Assembly: GCF_008974245.1 (NCBI RefSeq)
Contig: NZ_BBZI01000007.1
Location: 515,629 to 579,628 of the forward strand
DNA from: Streptomyces abyssomicinicus
GTDB lineage: Bacteria; Actinomycetota; Actinomycetes; Streptomycetales; Streptomycetaceae
DNA: 64,000 nucleotides
Direction of reading: 5' to 3'
Every line of letters starts with the position of its first letter. The stretch's first letter is position 1. Shown here one piece after another: positions 1 through 8,406 of this stretch. Below the pieces are notes generated by a model. The model searched no databases. It was not told where the DNA came from and worked only from the letters and a program-made list of their open reading frames with translations. Made by a program: the position numbers and the translations under genes.

Positions 1-90
1 GAACACTGCGGACCACCTTCTTCCGGGTTTGTCCGTGACGTTGCCTGGCGTTCGGTCTTCCGCCACCAACGTAGGCACGGAGCGGCCCGA

Positions 91-735
91 TCAGTAGAGG
101 GCGTCGGGCCCTTCCGGCACCGCCTCCCGCACCGCCAGCGCGAGGAAGCGCGAGGGCTCGTCGACGTACGCGGTCAGCCGCCACCCCGCCGCCGCGAGCA
201 GCGGCCGGAGGTTGGGCAAGGCCCGCAGGTCGTTGGCGGTCAGCTCACGCCCCTGCCGTGCCGCCAGCGCCGCACGCCCCACGGGGTGGAAGAGAGCCAG
301 CACGCCCCCGGGCCGCACCGCCCGCCCCAGCGCCGCCAGATCCCGCCCCGGCGCGGGCAGATGAGCCACCAGTCCCGCCGCGAACACCGCGTCCAGCGAG
401 GCCGCCCGCAGCGGAGGAGCGGCCGCGTCGGCCAGCAGCAGGGCCCCGTCCCGGTCACGCCCGGACCGCACCGCCTCCCGCAGCATCGCCTCGGTGAGGT
501 CCACGCCCAGCACCACTCCCGTCGGCCCCACCGCCTCCCGCAGCGCCGGCAGGGCGCGGCCCGTGCCGCAGCCCGCGTCCAGCACCCGGTCGCCCGGCCG
601 CAGCCCCATCACGGCCACGGCGGCGGCGAAGGCGGGCCCGTCGTCGGGGAACCTCCGGTCCCAGTCCGCCGCCCGCGCGGCGAAGAAGTCACGGACATGG
701 TCACGGTCATACACGCGTGTGCGACGCTCGCTCAT
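91..735 (-). CDS. Class I SAM-dependent methyltransferase
   Basis: Predicted 214-residue cytoplasmic methyltransferase of the UbiE/Methyltransf_11 type. The SAM-binding motif VLDAGCGTGRALP is clear near residues 53-65, followed by an acidic loop (GVDLTEAM) and LRPGGVLALF at the end of the fold. An upstream in-frame start at 900 exists, but it would run through the start of the divergent MHYT gene and adds low-complexity residues, so the start at 735 (MSERRTRVYDRD) is preferred. The substrate cannot be read from sequence. The gene is transcribed away from the MHYT/conservon operon, with about 150 bp between the starts. Confidence 0.8.
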   Translation of the reverse strand: MSERRTRVYDRDHVRDFFAARAADWDRRFPDDGPAFAAAVAVMGLRPGDRVLDAGCGTGRALPALREAVGPTGVVLGVDLTEAMLREAVRSGRDRDGALLLADAAAPPLRAASLDAVFAAGLVAHLPAPGRDLAALGRAVRPGGVLALFHPVGRAALAARQGRELTANDLRALPNLRPLLAAAGWRLTAYVDEPSRFLALAVREAVPEGPDALY

Positions 736-882
736 ACCCCGCATGATCCCCCGGAAAGACCGTAACGGACGGTGCAGGTTCGGTCGTGCGACGATCTGTC
801 CGGCAAGGTGAAGCGTCATGTTCCGCCACCTTTCGAAAGGCGGGCCGTCGCGCCCCGGGCGCCTGACTAGCGTCCCGGTCCC

Positions 883-1788
883 ATGGGACATCTGGACCAC
901 GCAGCCTTCGGCTGGCTGACACCGCTGCTGTCGTACGCGATGGCCTGCATCGGCGCCGCCCTCGGGCTGCGCTGCACCGTCCGCGCGCTGGAGGCCACCG
1001 GCAGCTCACGCCGCAACTGGCTGCTCACCGCCGCCTCCGCGATCGGCACGGGCATCTGGACGATGCACTTCACCGCCATGCTCGGCTTCGCCGTCCGCGG
1101 CACCGACCTGCGCTACGACGTACCACTGACCGTGCTCAGCCTGGTCGTCGCCATGGTCGTGGTCTGCGCCGGCGTCTTCGCCGTCGGATACGGCCGGGAC
1201 CGCACCCGGGCCCTGATCCTCGGCGGGCTCACCACCGGCCTGGGGGTCGCCTCCATGCACTACCTGGGAATGGCCGCCCTGCGCCTGCACGGCGAGGTCT
1301 CCTTCGACCCGCTCAGGATCGGCGTCTCGGTGGTGATCGCCGTCGTCGCGGCCACCGCGGCCCTCTGGGCGGCCCTCAACATCACCGCACCGCTCGCGGT
1401 GACCGTGGCCTCCCTGGTCATGGGCCTGGCGGTGAGCAGCATGCACTACACCGGCATGTCCGCGGTGCGGGTGCGGGTCGTCCCCTCCACCGAACCCCTC
1501 GCCGGGGCCACCGCCATGCAATTCGTCTTCCCGCTCGCCGTGGGCCTCGGCTCCTGGCTCTTCCTGACCTCCGCCTTCGTCGCGCTCTCCCCGACGGCGG
1601 GCGAGCGGGCCGCCGAGGAGGCCGCCCGGCGGGCCTGGCGCGGCGCACCGGCGTCCACCGGGCGGACCCCGGAGGAGACCCCGGGCGGACCGGCGGCCAC
1701 CACCGGACGGGGACCGTCCGCCGGACGGGAAGCAACCACCGGACGGGAAGCATCCGCCGAACGAGGGAGCCATGCGTACATCCCCTAG
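883..1788 (+). CDS. MHYT-domain integral membrane sensor protein
   Basis: A 301-residue membrane protein with the repeated MHYT signature: WTMHFTAML near residue 63, ASMHYLGMA near 123 and SSMHYTGMS near 185. The helices carrying these motifs alternate with other hydrophobic segments, giving about seven predicted membrane spans. The MHYT family is proposed to bind a metal (copper) through the Met/His residues and to sense diatomic gases. The last ~60 residues are a hydrophilic Gly/Thr-rich tail with short GREA-type repeats and no fused GGDEF, EAL or kinase domain. The 3' end overlaps the start of the sensor kinase gene by 17 bp, implying translational coupling with the conservon. Confidence 0.85.
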   Translation: MGHLDHAAFGWLTPLLSYAMACIGAALGLRCTVRALEATGSSRRNWLLTAASAIGTGIWTMHFTAMLGFAVRGTDLRYDVPLTVLSLVVAMVVVCAGVFAVGYGRDRTRALILGGLTTGLGVASMHYLGMAALRLHGEVSFDPLRIGVSVVIAVVAATAALWAALNITAPLAVTVASLVMGLAVSSMHYTGMSAVRVRVVPSTEPLAGATAMQFVFPLAVGLGSWLFLTSAFVALSPTAGERAAEEAARRAWRGAPASTGRTPEETPGGPAATTGRGPSAGREATTGREASAERGSHAYIP

Positions 1789-4700
1789 CACCTCCCGCAC
1801 CGGCGGCCCGGGCACCCCGCCCCCGGTGAGGGGCCGCAGGGCCCACGCCGGGCCACCCGCCGACGAGACCGCGGAGGAACTCGCCGTGGCGGCCGCGGCG
1901 GCCGCCGCGGATCGCCGCGCCGTACCGTCCGGCGGCGGTATGCGGCTGCGGCCCCGCACCGTCCGAGCCAAGGTCGTCAGCCTGCTGATGGTCCCCGTGA
2001 TGTCGCTGCTGGCGCTCTGGGGCTACGCCACCGTCACCACCGCCCAGGACGTCGCCGCCATGCGGCAGGCCGAGCGCGTGGACTCCCGGGTGCGTGTCCC
2101 GGTGGCCGAGGCCGTCGTCGCCCTCCAGGCCGAACGCGCCTCCGCGGTGCGGCTCGCGGCCGGCGGCGAGGGCGCGCCACGCGGCGAGTTCCGGGCCCTC
2201 ACCGCCACCGCCGACCGGGCCGTCGCACGGCTGCGGGTCGACGGCACGGGCACCGTCGCCGACAGCGGCGAACTGCCGCCCGAGGTGCCCGAGCGGCTGC
2301 GCGCCTTCCTGGCCGGCGCCGCATCCCTGCGCCCGGTGCGCTCCGCCCTGCTCGACGGAGACGCCCGCTGGGAGGAGACCTACCGGGCCTACACCGGCGT
2401 CATCGGCGACGCCTTCGCCGTGGACGGCGCCCTCACCTCCATCCCGCACGTACGGGAGGGTTCCGACGCACGGATCATGCTGGAACTGGGCCGGGCCGGC
2501 GAGGCGCTGGCCCAGGAGGACGCCCTGCTCGCCTCGGCACGGCTCGACGCCTCGTTCGACGGCGAACGGCGCGCCCTCTTCGCCGCCTCCACCGCCACCC
2601 GCCGGGCGCTCGTCGCATCCGCCGCCCCCGACCTGCGCGATCCGCAGCGCGCCGCCTGGCGGGAACTCGTCCGCGACGGCGGGCACGCCTCGCTCGGGCG
2701 GGCCGAGGACGCCGTGCTGCGGGCCGAACCCGGAGAGGCGGCCGCCCGTGCCGTGCCGGCCGACGTGTGGGAGGCCGCCCACGACCGGGTCCAGATCACG
2801 CTGCGCGAGATCGCCGACCACGCCTCCCACACCGACCCCGACGGCTCCGGCCCGCTCATGCGCGCCCTGTTCACCCCCGCCGGTGCCGCCGTGCTCCTCG
2901 GCCTCCTCGCGGTGGCCGCCTCCCTGGTGATCTCGGTGCGCATCGGCCGCGGGATCGTCGCCGACCTGGTGGGACTGCGCAACAGCGCCCTGGAGATCGC
3001 CCGCCGTAAACTCCCGCAGGCCATGCGCAAGCTGCGGGCCGGCGAGGAGATCGACGTCCACGCCGAGGCCCCGCACGGTCCGCCTGCCGAGGACGAGACC
3101 GGACAGGTGGCCGAGGCACTGGGCACCGTGCACCGCGCCGCCCTGCGCGCCGCCGCCGAGCGCGCCGAACTGGCCGGAGGCATCTCCGGCGTCTTCGTCA
3201 ACCTGGCACGGCGCAGCCAGGTGCTGGTGCACCGCCAACTGGCCCTGCTCGACGGCATGGAACGCCGTGCCGAGGACCCGGACGAGCTGAGCGACCTGTT
3301 CCGCCTCGACCACCTCACGACACGGATGCGGCGGCACGCCGAGTCGCTGATCATCCTCTCCGGCGCGGCCCCGGGCCGGGCCTGGAGCAGGCCGGTCTCG
3401 CTCACCAACGTGGTGCGCGCGGCCGTCTCGGAGATCGAGGACTACGCGCGGGTCGACGTCCGGCAGCTCGCCGAGGCCGCGGTCACCGGTGCGGCGGTCG
3501 CCGACCTCACCCACCTGCTCGCCGAACTCGTCGAGAACGCCGCCCAGTTCTCGCCTCCGCACACCAAGGTGCGGGTCACCGGGGAAGCCGTCGGCAACGG
3601 GTACGCGGTGGAGGTCGAGGACCGCGGGCTCGGCATGGGCCCGGAGACCCTGGCCGACGCCAACCGGCGGATCGAGCAGTCCGAGGCGCTGGACCTGTTC
3701 GACAGCGACCGGCTGGGGCTCTTCGTGGTCAGCCGTCTCGCCGCCAGGCACGGCATCAAGGTGCATCTGAGGCCCTCGCCGTACGGCGGCACCACCGCCG
3801 TGGTGCTGCTGCCGAGGAACCTGCTGCACGAGGAGGAGGGGCGGGCGCCGGACGGCGCGGGCGCCACCGCCCGCGCGGGCGGTCACGGGCCGGACCGGGG
3901 GCCGGCCTCGCCGGCGGGGGCCGGTCCGCGTCCGGCGCTGCCTGCCCATACTCATGTCCATGGGCCGGACCAGGTCCCCGCGCCCGCACGGGCACAGGCG
4001 CCGGCACCGGCCCAGGACCGTTCCCCGGAGCGGCACCAGGACCGGTCCCGGGGCCGGACGCCCGACGGGACCGCCGACCGGCTCCCTCCGGTGGACCCCC
4101 CGCCAGGGGTCACCGCCCTCCGCCCGCGGCGTGCCGCCGACCGACAGCGCGCCGCCCGGCCCGCCCCCGGTCCGTTCCGCGCCACCGACGGACCGGGTCC
4201 GGCCACCCGGGGTACGCCGTGCCCCGCCCCGGGCCCCGCCCCGGACGGGCAGGCTCCCGGCCGCGCGCCCGGCCAGGAGGCCACCGGACCCGCCCCTGAC
4301 CGGCAGGTCCTGGTCCCCGGGCCCGCCGCCGGCTCCACCCGGGGCCCGGCCCTGGACCACCCGGCCCCCGCCCCCTCCGGGGGACCCGCGGGCAGGACCC
4401 CCAGCGATCCGGAGGCCTCCGGCCCCGCGGCCTCCGGCCCCGCGGCCTCCGGCCCCGCGGCTTCCGGCACGTCGGCTTTCGGCGCTCCGGCTTCCGGCAC
4501 GTCGGCTTTCGGTACACCGGCTTCCGGAACCCCGGCTTCCGGCACGTCGGCTTTCGGTACACCGGCTTCCGGAACCCCGGCCTCCGGCACGTCGGCCTTC
4601 GGAACTCCGGCCTCCGGCACACCGGCCTCCGGCACGTCGACGTTCGGTGCGCCGGCCTCGGGCGTATCAGCCTTCGGTCCGACGGGCTCCGGCACACCAG

Positions 4701-5101
4701 CCTTCGGCGCTCCGGCCTCCGGCCCGGCGGGCTCCGGCACGCCGGCCCTCGGCACGCCGGCCCTCTGGGCATCGCCGGAGTCACCCGTCACACCCACCCC
4801 GGACACCCCGGACACCCCGACCACCCCGCCCGGCGGCGACGCGGCCGGCCACCCCGCCGCCCCGGGCGACACACCCCTGCCCCGGCGGGTGCGGCAGCGC
4901 AACCTCGTCCCGCAGCTGAGGCAGCGGCCCACCGGGCTGACCGCCCCCGCTCCCGCCCCGGCCGAGGACCGCACCCCGGAGGAGGTCCGGGACCGGATGG
5001 CCGCCTACCGCGACGGATGGGCGCGCGGCGGCGGGCGCCCGCCCGGCCGCGGCCCCCACCAGGCCGCCCCCAGTGACAGCAGCGAAGGAGACCCCGCATG
5101 A
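1772..5101 (+). CDS. Conservon sensor histidine kinase (CvnA-type, nitrate/nitrite-sensing domain)
   Basis: An 1109-residue membrane kinase-like protein. A first membrane span lies at about residues 67-87, followed by an extracellular NIT-type helical sensor region (about 90-365), a second span at about 367-391 and a HAMP-like linker. The GHKL ATPase domain has an N-box LVENAAQF near 585, G1 DRGLGMG near 617 and G2 GLFVVSRLAARHG near 647. The residue aligned with a phospho-accepting His is not obvious, as is usual in this family. Residues ~690-1109 are a Pro/Ala/Gly/Ser-rich tail with tandem repeats. The start overlaps the MHYT gene, and the stop overlaps the next gene as ATGA. The product is expected to signal to the Roadblock, DUF742 and GTPase partners encoded downstream. 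Confidence 0.9.
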   Translation: MRTSPSTSRTGGPGTPPPVRGRRAHAGPPADETAEELAVAAAAAAADRRAVPSGGGMRLRPRTVRAKVVSLLMVPVMSLLALWGYATVTTAQDVAAMRQAERVDSRVRVPVAEAVVALQAERASAVRLAAGGEGAPRGEFRALTATADRAVARLRVDGTGTVADSGELPPEVPERLRAFLAGAASLRPVRSALLDGDARWEETYRAYTGVIGDAFAVDGALTSIPHVREGSDARIMLELGRAGEALAQEDALLASARLDASFDGERRALFAASTATRRALVASAAPDLRDPQRAAWRELVRDGGHASLGRAEDAVLRAEPGEAAARAVPADVWEAAHDRVQITLREIADHASHTDPDGSGPLMRALFTPAGAAVLLGLLAVAASLVISVRIGRGIVADLVGLRNSALEIARRKLPQAMRKLRAGEEIDVHAEAPHGPPAEDETGQVAEALGTVHRAALRAAAERAELAGGISGVFVNLARRSQVLVHRQLALLDGMERRAEDPDELSDLFRLDHLTTRMRRHAESLIILSGAAPGRAWSRPVSLTNVVRAAVSEIEDYARVDVRQLAEAAVTGAAVADLTHLLAELVENAAQFSPPHTKVRVTGEAVGNGYAVEVEDRGLGMGPETLADANRRIEQSEALDLFDSDRLGLFVVSRLAARHGIKVHLRPSPYGGTTAVVLLPRNLLHEEEGRAPDGAGATARAGGHGPDRGPASPAGAGPRPALPAHTHVHGPDQVPAPARAQAPAPAQDRSPERHQDRSRGRTPDGTADRLPPVDPPPGVTALRPRRAADRQRAARPAPGPFRATDGPGPATRGTPCPAPGPAPDGQAPGRAPGQEATGPAPDRQVLVPGPAAGSTRGPALDHPAPAPSGGPAGRTPSDPEASGPAASGPAASGPAASGTSAFGAPASGTSAFGTPASGTPASGTSAFGTPASGTPASGTSAFGTPASGTPASGTSTFGAPASGVSAFGPTGSGTPAFGAPASGPAGSGTPALGTPALWASPESPVTPTPDTPDTPTTPPGGDAAGHPAAPGDTPLPRRVRQRNLVPQLRQRPTGLTAPAPAPAEDRTPEEVRDRMAAYRDGWARGGGRPPGRGPHQAAPSDSSEGDPA
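4411..4770 (+). repeat. In-frame tandem repeats in the tail of the CvnA-type kinase
   Basis: This stretch encodes runs of ASGPA, SGTSAFG and TPASGTPA. A higher-order unit of about 45 bp (15 residues, SGTSAFGTPASGTPA) recurs about three times before degrading. The copies are nearly identical at the DNA level, suggesting recent slippage or recombination. The encoded segment is likely disordered. Confidence 0.85.
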
Positions 5102-5559
5102 CCCGGACCCAGGAACCCCTCACCATGACCCACGACCCCCTGACCGGAGGGCCCCGCCGGTCCGTCGAACTCGACTGGCTGCTGGACGACCTGGTGCTGC
5201 GGACCTCGGAGGTCCGGCACGCCGTGGTGCTCTCCGACGACGGGCTCGCCGTCGGCTCCTCCAGCGGTCTCGGCCGCGAGGACGCCGACCACCTCGCCGC
5301 CGTCGCCTCCGGTTTCAACAGCCTCGCCAAGGGTGCCGGACGCCACTTCGGGGTCGGCGGCGTCCGGCAGACCATGGTCGAGATGGACGACGGCTACCTG
5401 TTCGTCGCCGCCGCCGGTGCCGGCTCCTGCCTGGCCGTCCTGACCGGTGTCAAGGTCGACATCGGCCTGATCGCCTACGAGATGGCCCGGCTGGTCAACC
5501 GGGTCGGCGAGCACCTCCACCAGTCGCCGCGGGTGCCGCCGCGGCCTGTCGCCGGCTGA
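5098..5559 (+). CDS. Roadblock/LC7-domain protein (CvnB-type)
   Basis: A 153-residue soluble protein with a Roadblock/LC7 fold: ELDWLLDDLVLRTSEVRHAVVLSDDGLAVGSS, then a central helix and a final MARLVNRVGEHL helix. In Streptomyces conservons this protein bridges the sensor kinase and the small GTPase, and Roadblock proteins generally act as GTPase regulators. The ATG overlaps the kinase stop codon by 4 bp. A second in-frame ATG at 5125 is also possible because the domain starts only after it. The next gene begins 19 bp downstream. Confidence 0.9.
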   Translation: MTRTQEPLTMTHDPLTGGPRRSVELDWLLDDLVLRTSEVRHAVVLSDDGLAVGSSSGLGREDADHLAAVASGFNSLAKGAGRHFGVGGVRQTMVEMDDGYLFVAAAGAGSCLAVLTGVKVDIGLIAYEMARLVNRVGEHLHQSPRVPPRPVAG

Positions 5560-5578
5560 CCGGGGAGGCGCTGTCCGG

Positions 5579-6049
5579 ATGCGTGAGCACAACCCGACGC
5601 AGCCCCGGCCCGCCGGGGATTCCGGCGGCCCGGGCGGCCCCGGCGACCCGGGGCCGCCCGGCGGCCGGTGGTACGAGAGCCAGTGGTTCGACGGCGAGGC
5701 CGGACCGCTGGTCCGCCCCTACGCGATGACCGGCGGGCGCACCAGCCCCGGCCCGTCGGGAGACGGCTTCGACCTGATCGCCCTGGTCGACGTCGACCCG
5801 CAGGCCCCGCCGGGCGCCGCGGCCGCCCTGGGGCCCGAGCACCGGCTGCTGGCCGAACTGTGCCGCACCGAGACCCAGTCGGTCGCGGAACTCGCCGCCG
5901 GGGCCGACCTGCCCGTCGGCGTGGTCCGTGTGCTCCTTGGCGATCTGCTGGAGCTCGGATGCGTCAGGGTCAGCCGCCCGGTGCCGCCCGCCCAGCTGCC
6001 GGACGAACGCGTGCTGCGTGAGGTGATCGCCGGTCTGCGCGCACTGTGA
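5579..6049 (+). CDS. DUF742 protein (CvnC-type)
   Basis: A 156-residue protein of the DUF742 family, third member of the conservon. A Pro/Gly-rich N-terminus (residues 1-35) precedes VRPYAMTGGRT, the hallmark of the family. A winged-helix-like region (TQSVAELAAGADLPVGVVRVLLGDLLELG, described here from about residue 100 to 128) follows, and the protein ends LREVIAGLRAL. It is thought to work as an adaptor, possibly a DNA-binding-like fold recruited to the membrane complex. A GGGGAGG ribosome-binding site lies 9-15 bp upstream of the ATG. Confidence 0.9.
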   Translation: MREHNPTQPRPAGDSGGPGGPGDPGPPGGRWYESQWFDGEAGPLVRPYAMTGGRTSPGPSGDGFDLIALVDVDPQAPPGAAAALGPEHRLLAELCRTETQSVAELAAGADLPVGVVRVLLGDLLELGCVRVSRPVPPAQLPDERVLREVIAGLRAL

Positions 6050-6102
6050 CTGCACGATGTCGTCGGGACGCGTGAGTTCTATGATCCGGTGAGCTGATAG
6101 AT

Positions 6103-6129
6103 GCTGTCAGCAGCCAAAAGGCTGTCAGC
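6103..6129 (+). repeat. Direct repeat GCTGTCAGC in the cvnC-cvnD gap
   Basis: Two copies of gctgtcagc start 18 bp apart (6103 and 6121), and an inverted ctgtcag core occurs about 35 bp further on. They lie in the 167-bp gap between the DUF742 and GTPase genes, which is unusually long for a conservon. They could be part of an internal promoter or regulator site; nothing more can be supported. Confidence 0.4.
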
Positions 6130-6216
6130 TGTGCCCGCACCGCCCGCCGACCCACCTGACAGTGACCGACCTCCCGCGGCGAACCGCTCGCCCGTGAAAC
6201 CCGAGAGAAGTGATCG

Positions 6217-6849
6217 ATGGCCCCCCAGCAGACGGACACCACCTCCGGCGGGACGACGGGTGCCGCCACCACGGACGCCTCGAACCCGCTGGCGCTGAAG
6301 ATCCTCGTGGCAGGCGGTTTCGGTGTCGGCAAGACGACCCTGGTCGGCGCCGTCAGCGAGATCCGGCCGCTGCGCACCGAGGAACTGCTCACCGAGGCGG
6401 GCCGGGGCGTCGACGACATCTCGGGCGTCGACCAGAAGACCACCACGACCGTCGCCATGGACTTCGGCCGGATCACCATCCGGGCCGGGCTCTCGCTCTA
6501 CCTCTTCGGCACCCCCGGCCAGGACCGCTTCTGGTTCCTGTGGGACGAACTCGCCCAGGGCGCGCTGGGCGCCGTGGTGCTCGCCGACACCCGGCGGCTC
6601 GAGGACTGCTTCCCCGCCGTGGACTACTTCGAGCACCGGAGTATCCCGTTCGTGGTGGCCGTCAACTGCTTCGAGGGGGCGCGTTCCTACACGCCCGCCG
6701 AGGTCTCCGTCGCCCTCGACCTGGATCCCGGCACGCCCGTGGTGCTCTGCGACGCCCGCCGACGGGAGTCCGGCAAGGAGGTGCTGATCCGCTTGGTGGA
6801 ACACGCGGGGCGGATGCACACCGCGCGGATGCTGGACTCGGTGGGCTGA
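6217..6849 (+). CDS. Conservon small GTP/ATP-binding protein (CvnD-type)
   Basis: A 210-residue Ras-like P-loop protein. The Walker A motif GGFGVGKTTL lies near residues 34-43, the switch-II-like GTPGQDRFWFLW near 102, and AVNCFEGA near 148 replaces the canonical NKxD guanine-specificity motif, as is typical of this family. In characterised conservons the GTPase is the output partner of the sensor kinase/Roadblock/DUF742 complex. The start ATG is preceded by GAGAGAAG. It is the last gene of the operon and faces the frameshifted PPOX gene. Confidence 0.9.
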   Translation: MAPQQTDTTSGGTTGAATTDASNPLALKILVAGGFGVGKTTLVGAVSEIRPLRTEELLTEAGRGVDDISGVDQKTTTTVAMDFGRITIRAGLSLYLFGTPGQDRFWFLWDELAQGALGAVVLADTRRLEDCFPAVDYFEHRSIPFVVAVNCFEGARSYTPAEVSVALDLDPGTPVVLCDARRRESGKEVLIRLVEHAGRMHTARMLDSVG

Positions 6850-6853
6850 CGGC

Positions 6854-6915
6854 GCAGGCCCGACGGCGGCGGAGGCCCGAGGGCGGCGGAGGCCTGACGG
6901 TGGAGGCCCGACGGC
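6854..6915 (+). repeat. Short imperfect tandem repeats between convergent genes
   Basis: Four imperfect copies of a unit like gaggcccgacggcggcg fill the gap between the convergent CvnD-type and PPOX genes. They have no coding potential of their own and may fold as part of a bidirectional terminator. Confidence 0.6.
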
Positions 6916-6917
6916 CG

Positions 6918-7347
6918 TCAGTCGGTGAGACCGGCGACCGCGCTGACCCGGTCGACGGAGAGCCGCACCAGCAGCTCACCCGGCACGGCGTTGCGCGCGC
7001 CGTATCCCTCGGCCAGCTCCTCGCCCATGTAGCGGGCGGCGATCCGCGTCGCCCAGTGCCGTACCTGGTCCAGGTCCTCGTCGAGCCGGGCCCGACCCGT
7101 CAGGGAGACGAAGGAGAACGGGGGCCGCTCGTCGTCCACGCAGAGGGCCACCCGGCCCGTCCCGGGCCAGGTTGCGGCCCTTCACGGTCTCCGCGCCGGT
7201 GGTCAGCACCACCTCGTCCCCGTCCAGCACGAACCAGACGGGGGCGACGTGCGGCGAACCGTCGGCCCGGGTGGTGGCCAGCTTCCCGGTGCGTGTCCCG
7301 GCGGTGACGAACGTCCGCCACTCCTGGTCGGTCATCCTGTGCGCCAT
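6918..7347 (-). pseudogene. PPOX-class (F420/FMN split-barrel) flavoprotein, frameshifted
   Basis: The N-terminal half (start at 7347, MAHRMTDQEWRTFV, through TVKGRNLARDG) and the C-terminal half (VALCVDDERPPF to the stop at 6918) are two parts of one pyridoxamine-5'-phosphate-oxidase-like split-barrel protein of about 142 residues, read in different frames. Removing one base of the GGGCCGGG run at about 7154-7158 restores an uninterrupted product. Many such Streptomyces proteins use F420 or FMN to reduce or bind substrates. Either the gene is inactivated or the extra base is a sequencing error; conservation of both halves up to the junction suggests the change is recent or artefactual. Confidence 0.8.
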
Positions 7348-7409
7348 GACCCCATCCTCGGCACACCCGGCCACGACGGCCACCGGGACTGCGCCGGGGC
7401 GCCGCGCCG

Positions 7410-8276
7410 TCACAGGGTCCGGAAGAGACCCTCCTGCACCACCGAGACCGCCAGCCGGCCCTCACGGTCGTAGATGCGACCCCGGGCCAGGCCGCGCCCG
7501 CCGACGGCGATCGGGGACTCCTGGTCGTACAGCAGCCAGTCGTCCGCCCGGAACGGCCGGTGGAACCACATGGCGTGGTCCAGCGAGGCCATGTCGAAGT
7601 TGCGCGGCCCCCACAGCGGTTCCACCGGCAGCCGCACCGCGTCCAGCAGCGTCATGTCGCTCGCGTAGGTCAGCGCACAGGTGTGCACCAGCGGGTCGTC
7701 GCCCAGCGGACCCACCGCGCGCATCCACACCGCGCTGCGCGGCTCCGCCTCCGAGACCTCCTCGGCCGTCCACCGCATCCGGTCCACGTACCGGATGTCG
7801 AACGGCTGGCGGCGCGCCATCCGCTCCAGCTGCTCCGGCAGCGCGCCCAGGTGGTCGCGGATCTCGTCCGCGACCGTCGGCAGCGACTCCGGGTCCGGCA
7901 TCTCGCGGGCCGGCGGGAGCTGGTGCGTGAACGGCCCTTCCTCCGGCAGGTGGAACGAGGCCGTCAGGTTGAAGATCGTCCGGCCCTGCTGCACCGCGGT
8001 GACCCGGCGGGTGGTGAACGAGCGCCCGTCGCGGACCCGCTCCACCTGGTACACGATCGGCACGCCGGGCCGCCCCGGCCGCAGGAAGTAGGCGTGCAGC
8101 GAGTGCACCGGCCGGTCCTGCTCCACGGTCCGTCCGGCCGCGACCAGCGCCTGGCCGGCGACCTGCCCGCCGAAGACGCGCTGCAGGGACTCGTCGGGGC
8201 TGCGTCCCCGGAAGATGTTGACCTCGATCTGCTCGAGGTCGAGCAGGCCGACCAGGCCCTCCGCTGGATTCGTCAT
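7410..8276 (-). CDS. tesB: Acyl-CoA thioesterase II
   Basis: A 288-residue protein with a double hotdog fold matching TesB. The N-terminal hotdog contains RVFGGQVAGQALVAAGRTV near residues 33-51 and HSLHAYFLRPG near 58. The C-terminal hotdog contains the family motif LDHAMWFHRPFRADDWLLYDQ near 230-250, with the conserved Asp. It hydrolyses acyl-CoA to free acid and CoA in the cytoplasm. The start MTNPAEGLVGLLDLEQ at 8276 matches the family N-terminus; a longer reading to 8498 adds unrelated basic sequence. The helicase gene on the same strand ends 130 bp upstream. Confidence 0.92.
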   Translation of the reverse strand: MTNPAEGLVGLLDLEQIEVNIFRGRSPDESLQRVFGGQVAGQALVAAGRTVEQDRPVHSLHAYFLRPGRPGVPIVYQVERVRDGRSFTTRRVTAVQQGRTIFNLTASFHLPEEGPFTHQLPPAREMPDPESLPTVADEIRDHLGALPEQLERMARRQPFDIRYVDRMRWTAEEVSEAEPRSAVWMRAVGPLGDDPLVHTCALTYASDMTLLDAVRLPVEPLWGPRNFDMASLDHAMWFHRPFRADDWLLYDQESPIAVGGRGLARGRIYDREGRLAVSVVQEGLFRTL

Positions 8277-8406
8277 GAGGGGTCTCTTCTCTCCTGTCCC
8301 ACGTCCGTCAGGTGTCCCACGTCCGTCACGTCTCGCGCATCGCGCCTCCGCCGGGGCTGCCGGGGGCCGCAGCAGACCGCCGGCGCCCGCCGTGCGGCGG
8401 CGGAGG

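Noticed and set aside
1418..4360. Very long minus-strand open frame opposite the sensor kinase
   Set aside because: It is the GC-rich shadow of the kinase gene, with low-complexity Gly/Arg/Ala composition and no domain; the plus strand carries the full family motifs.
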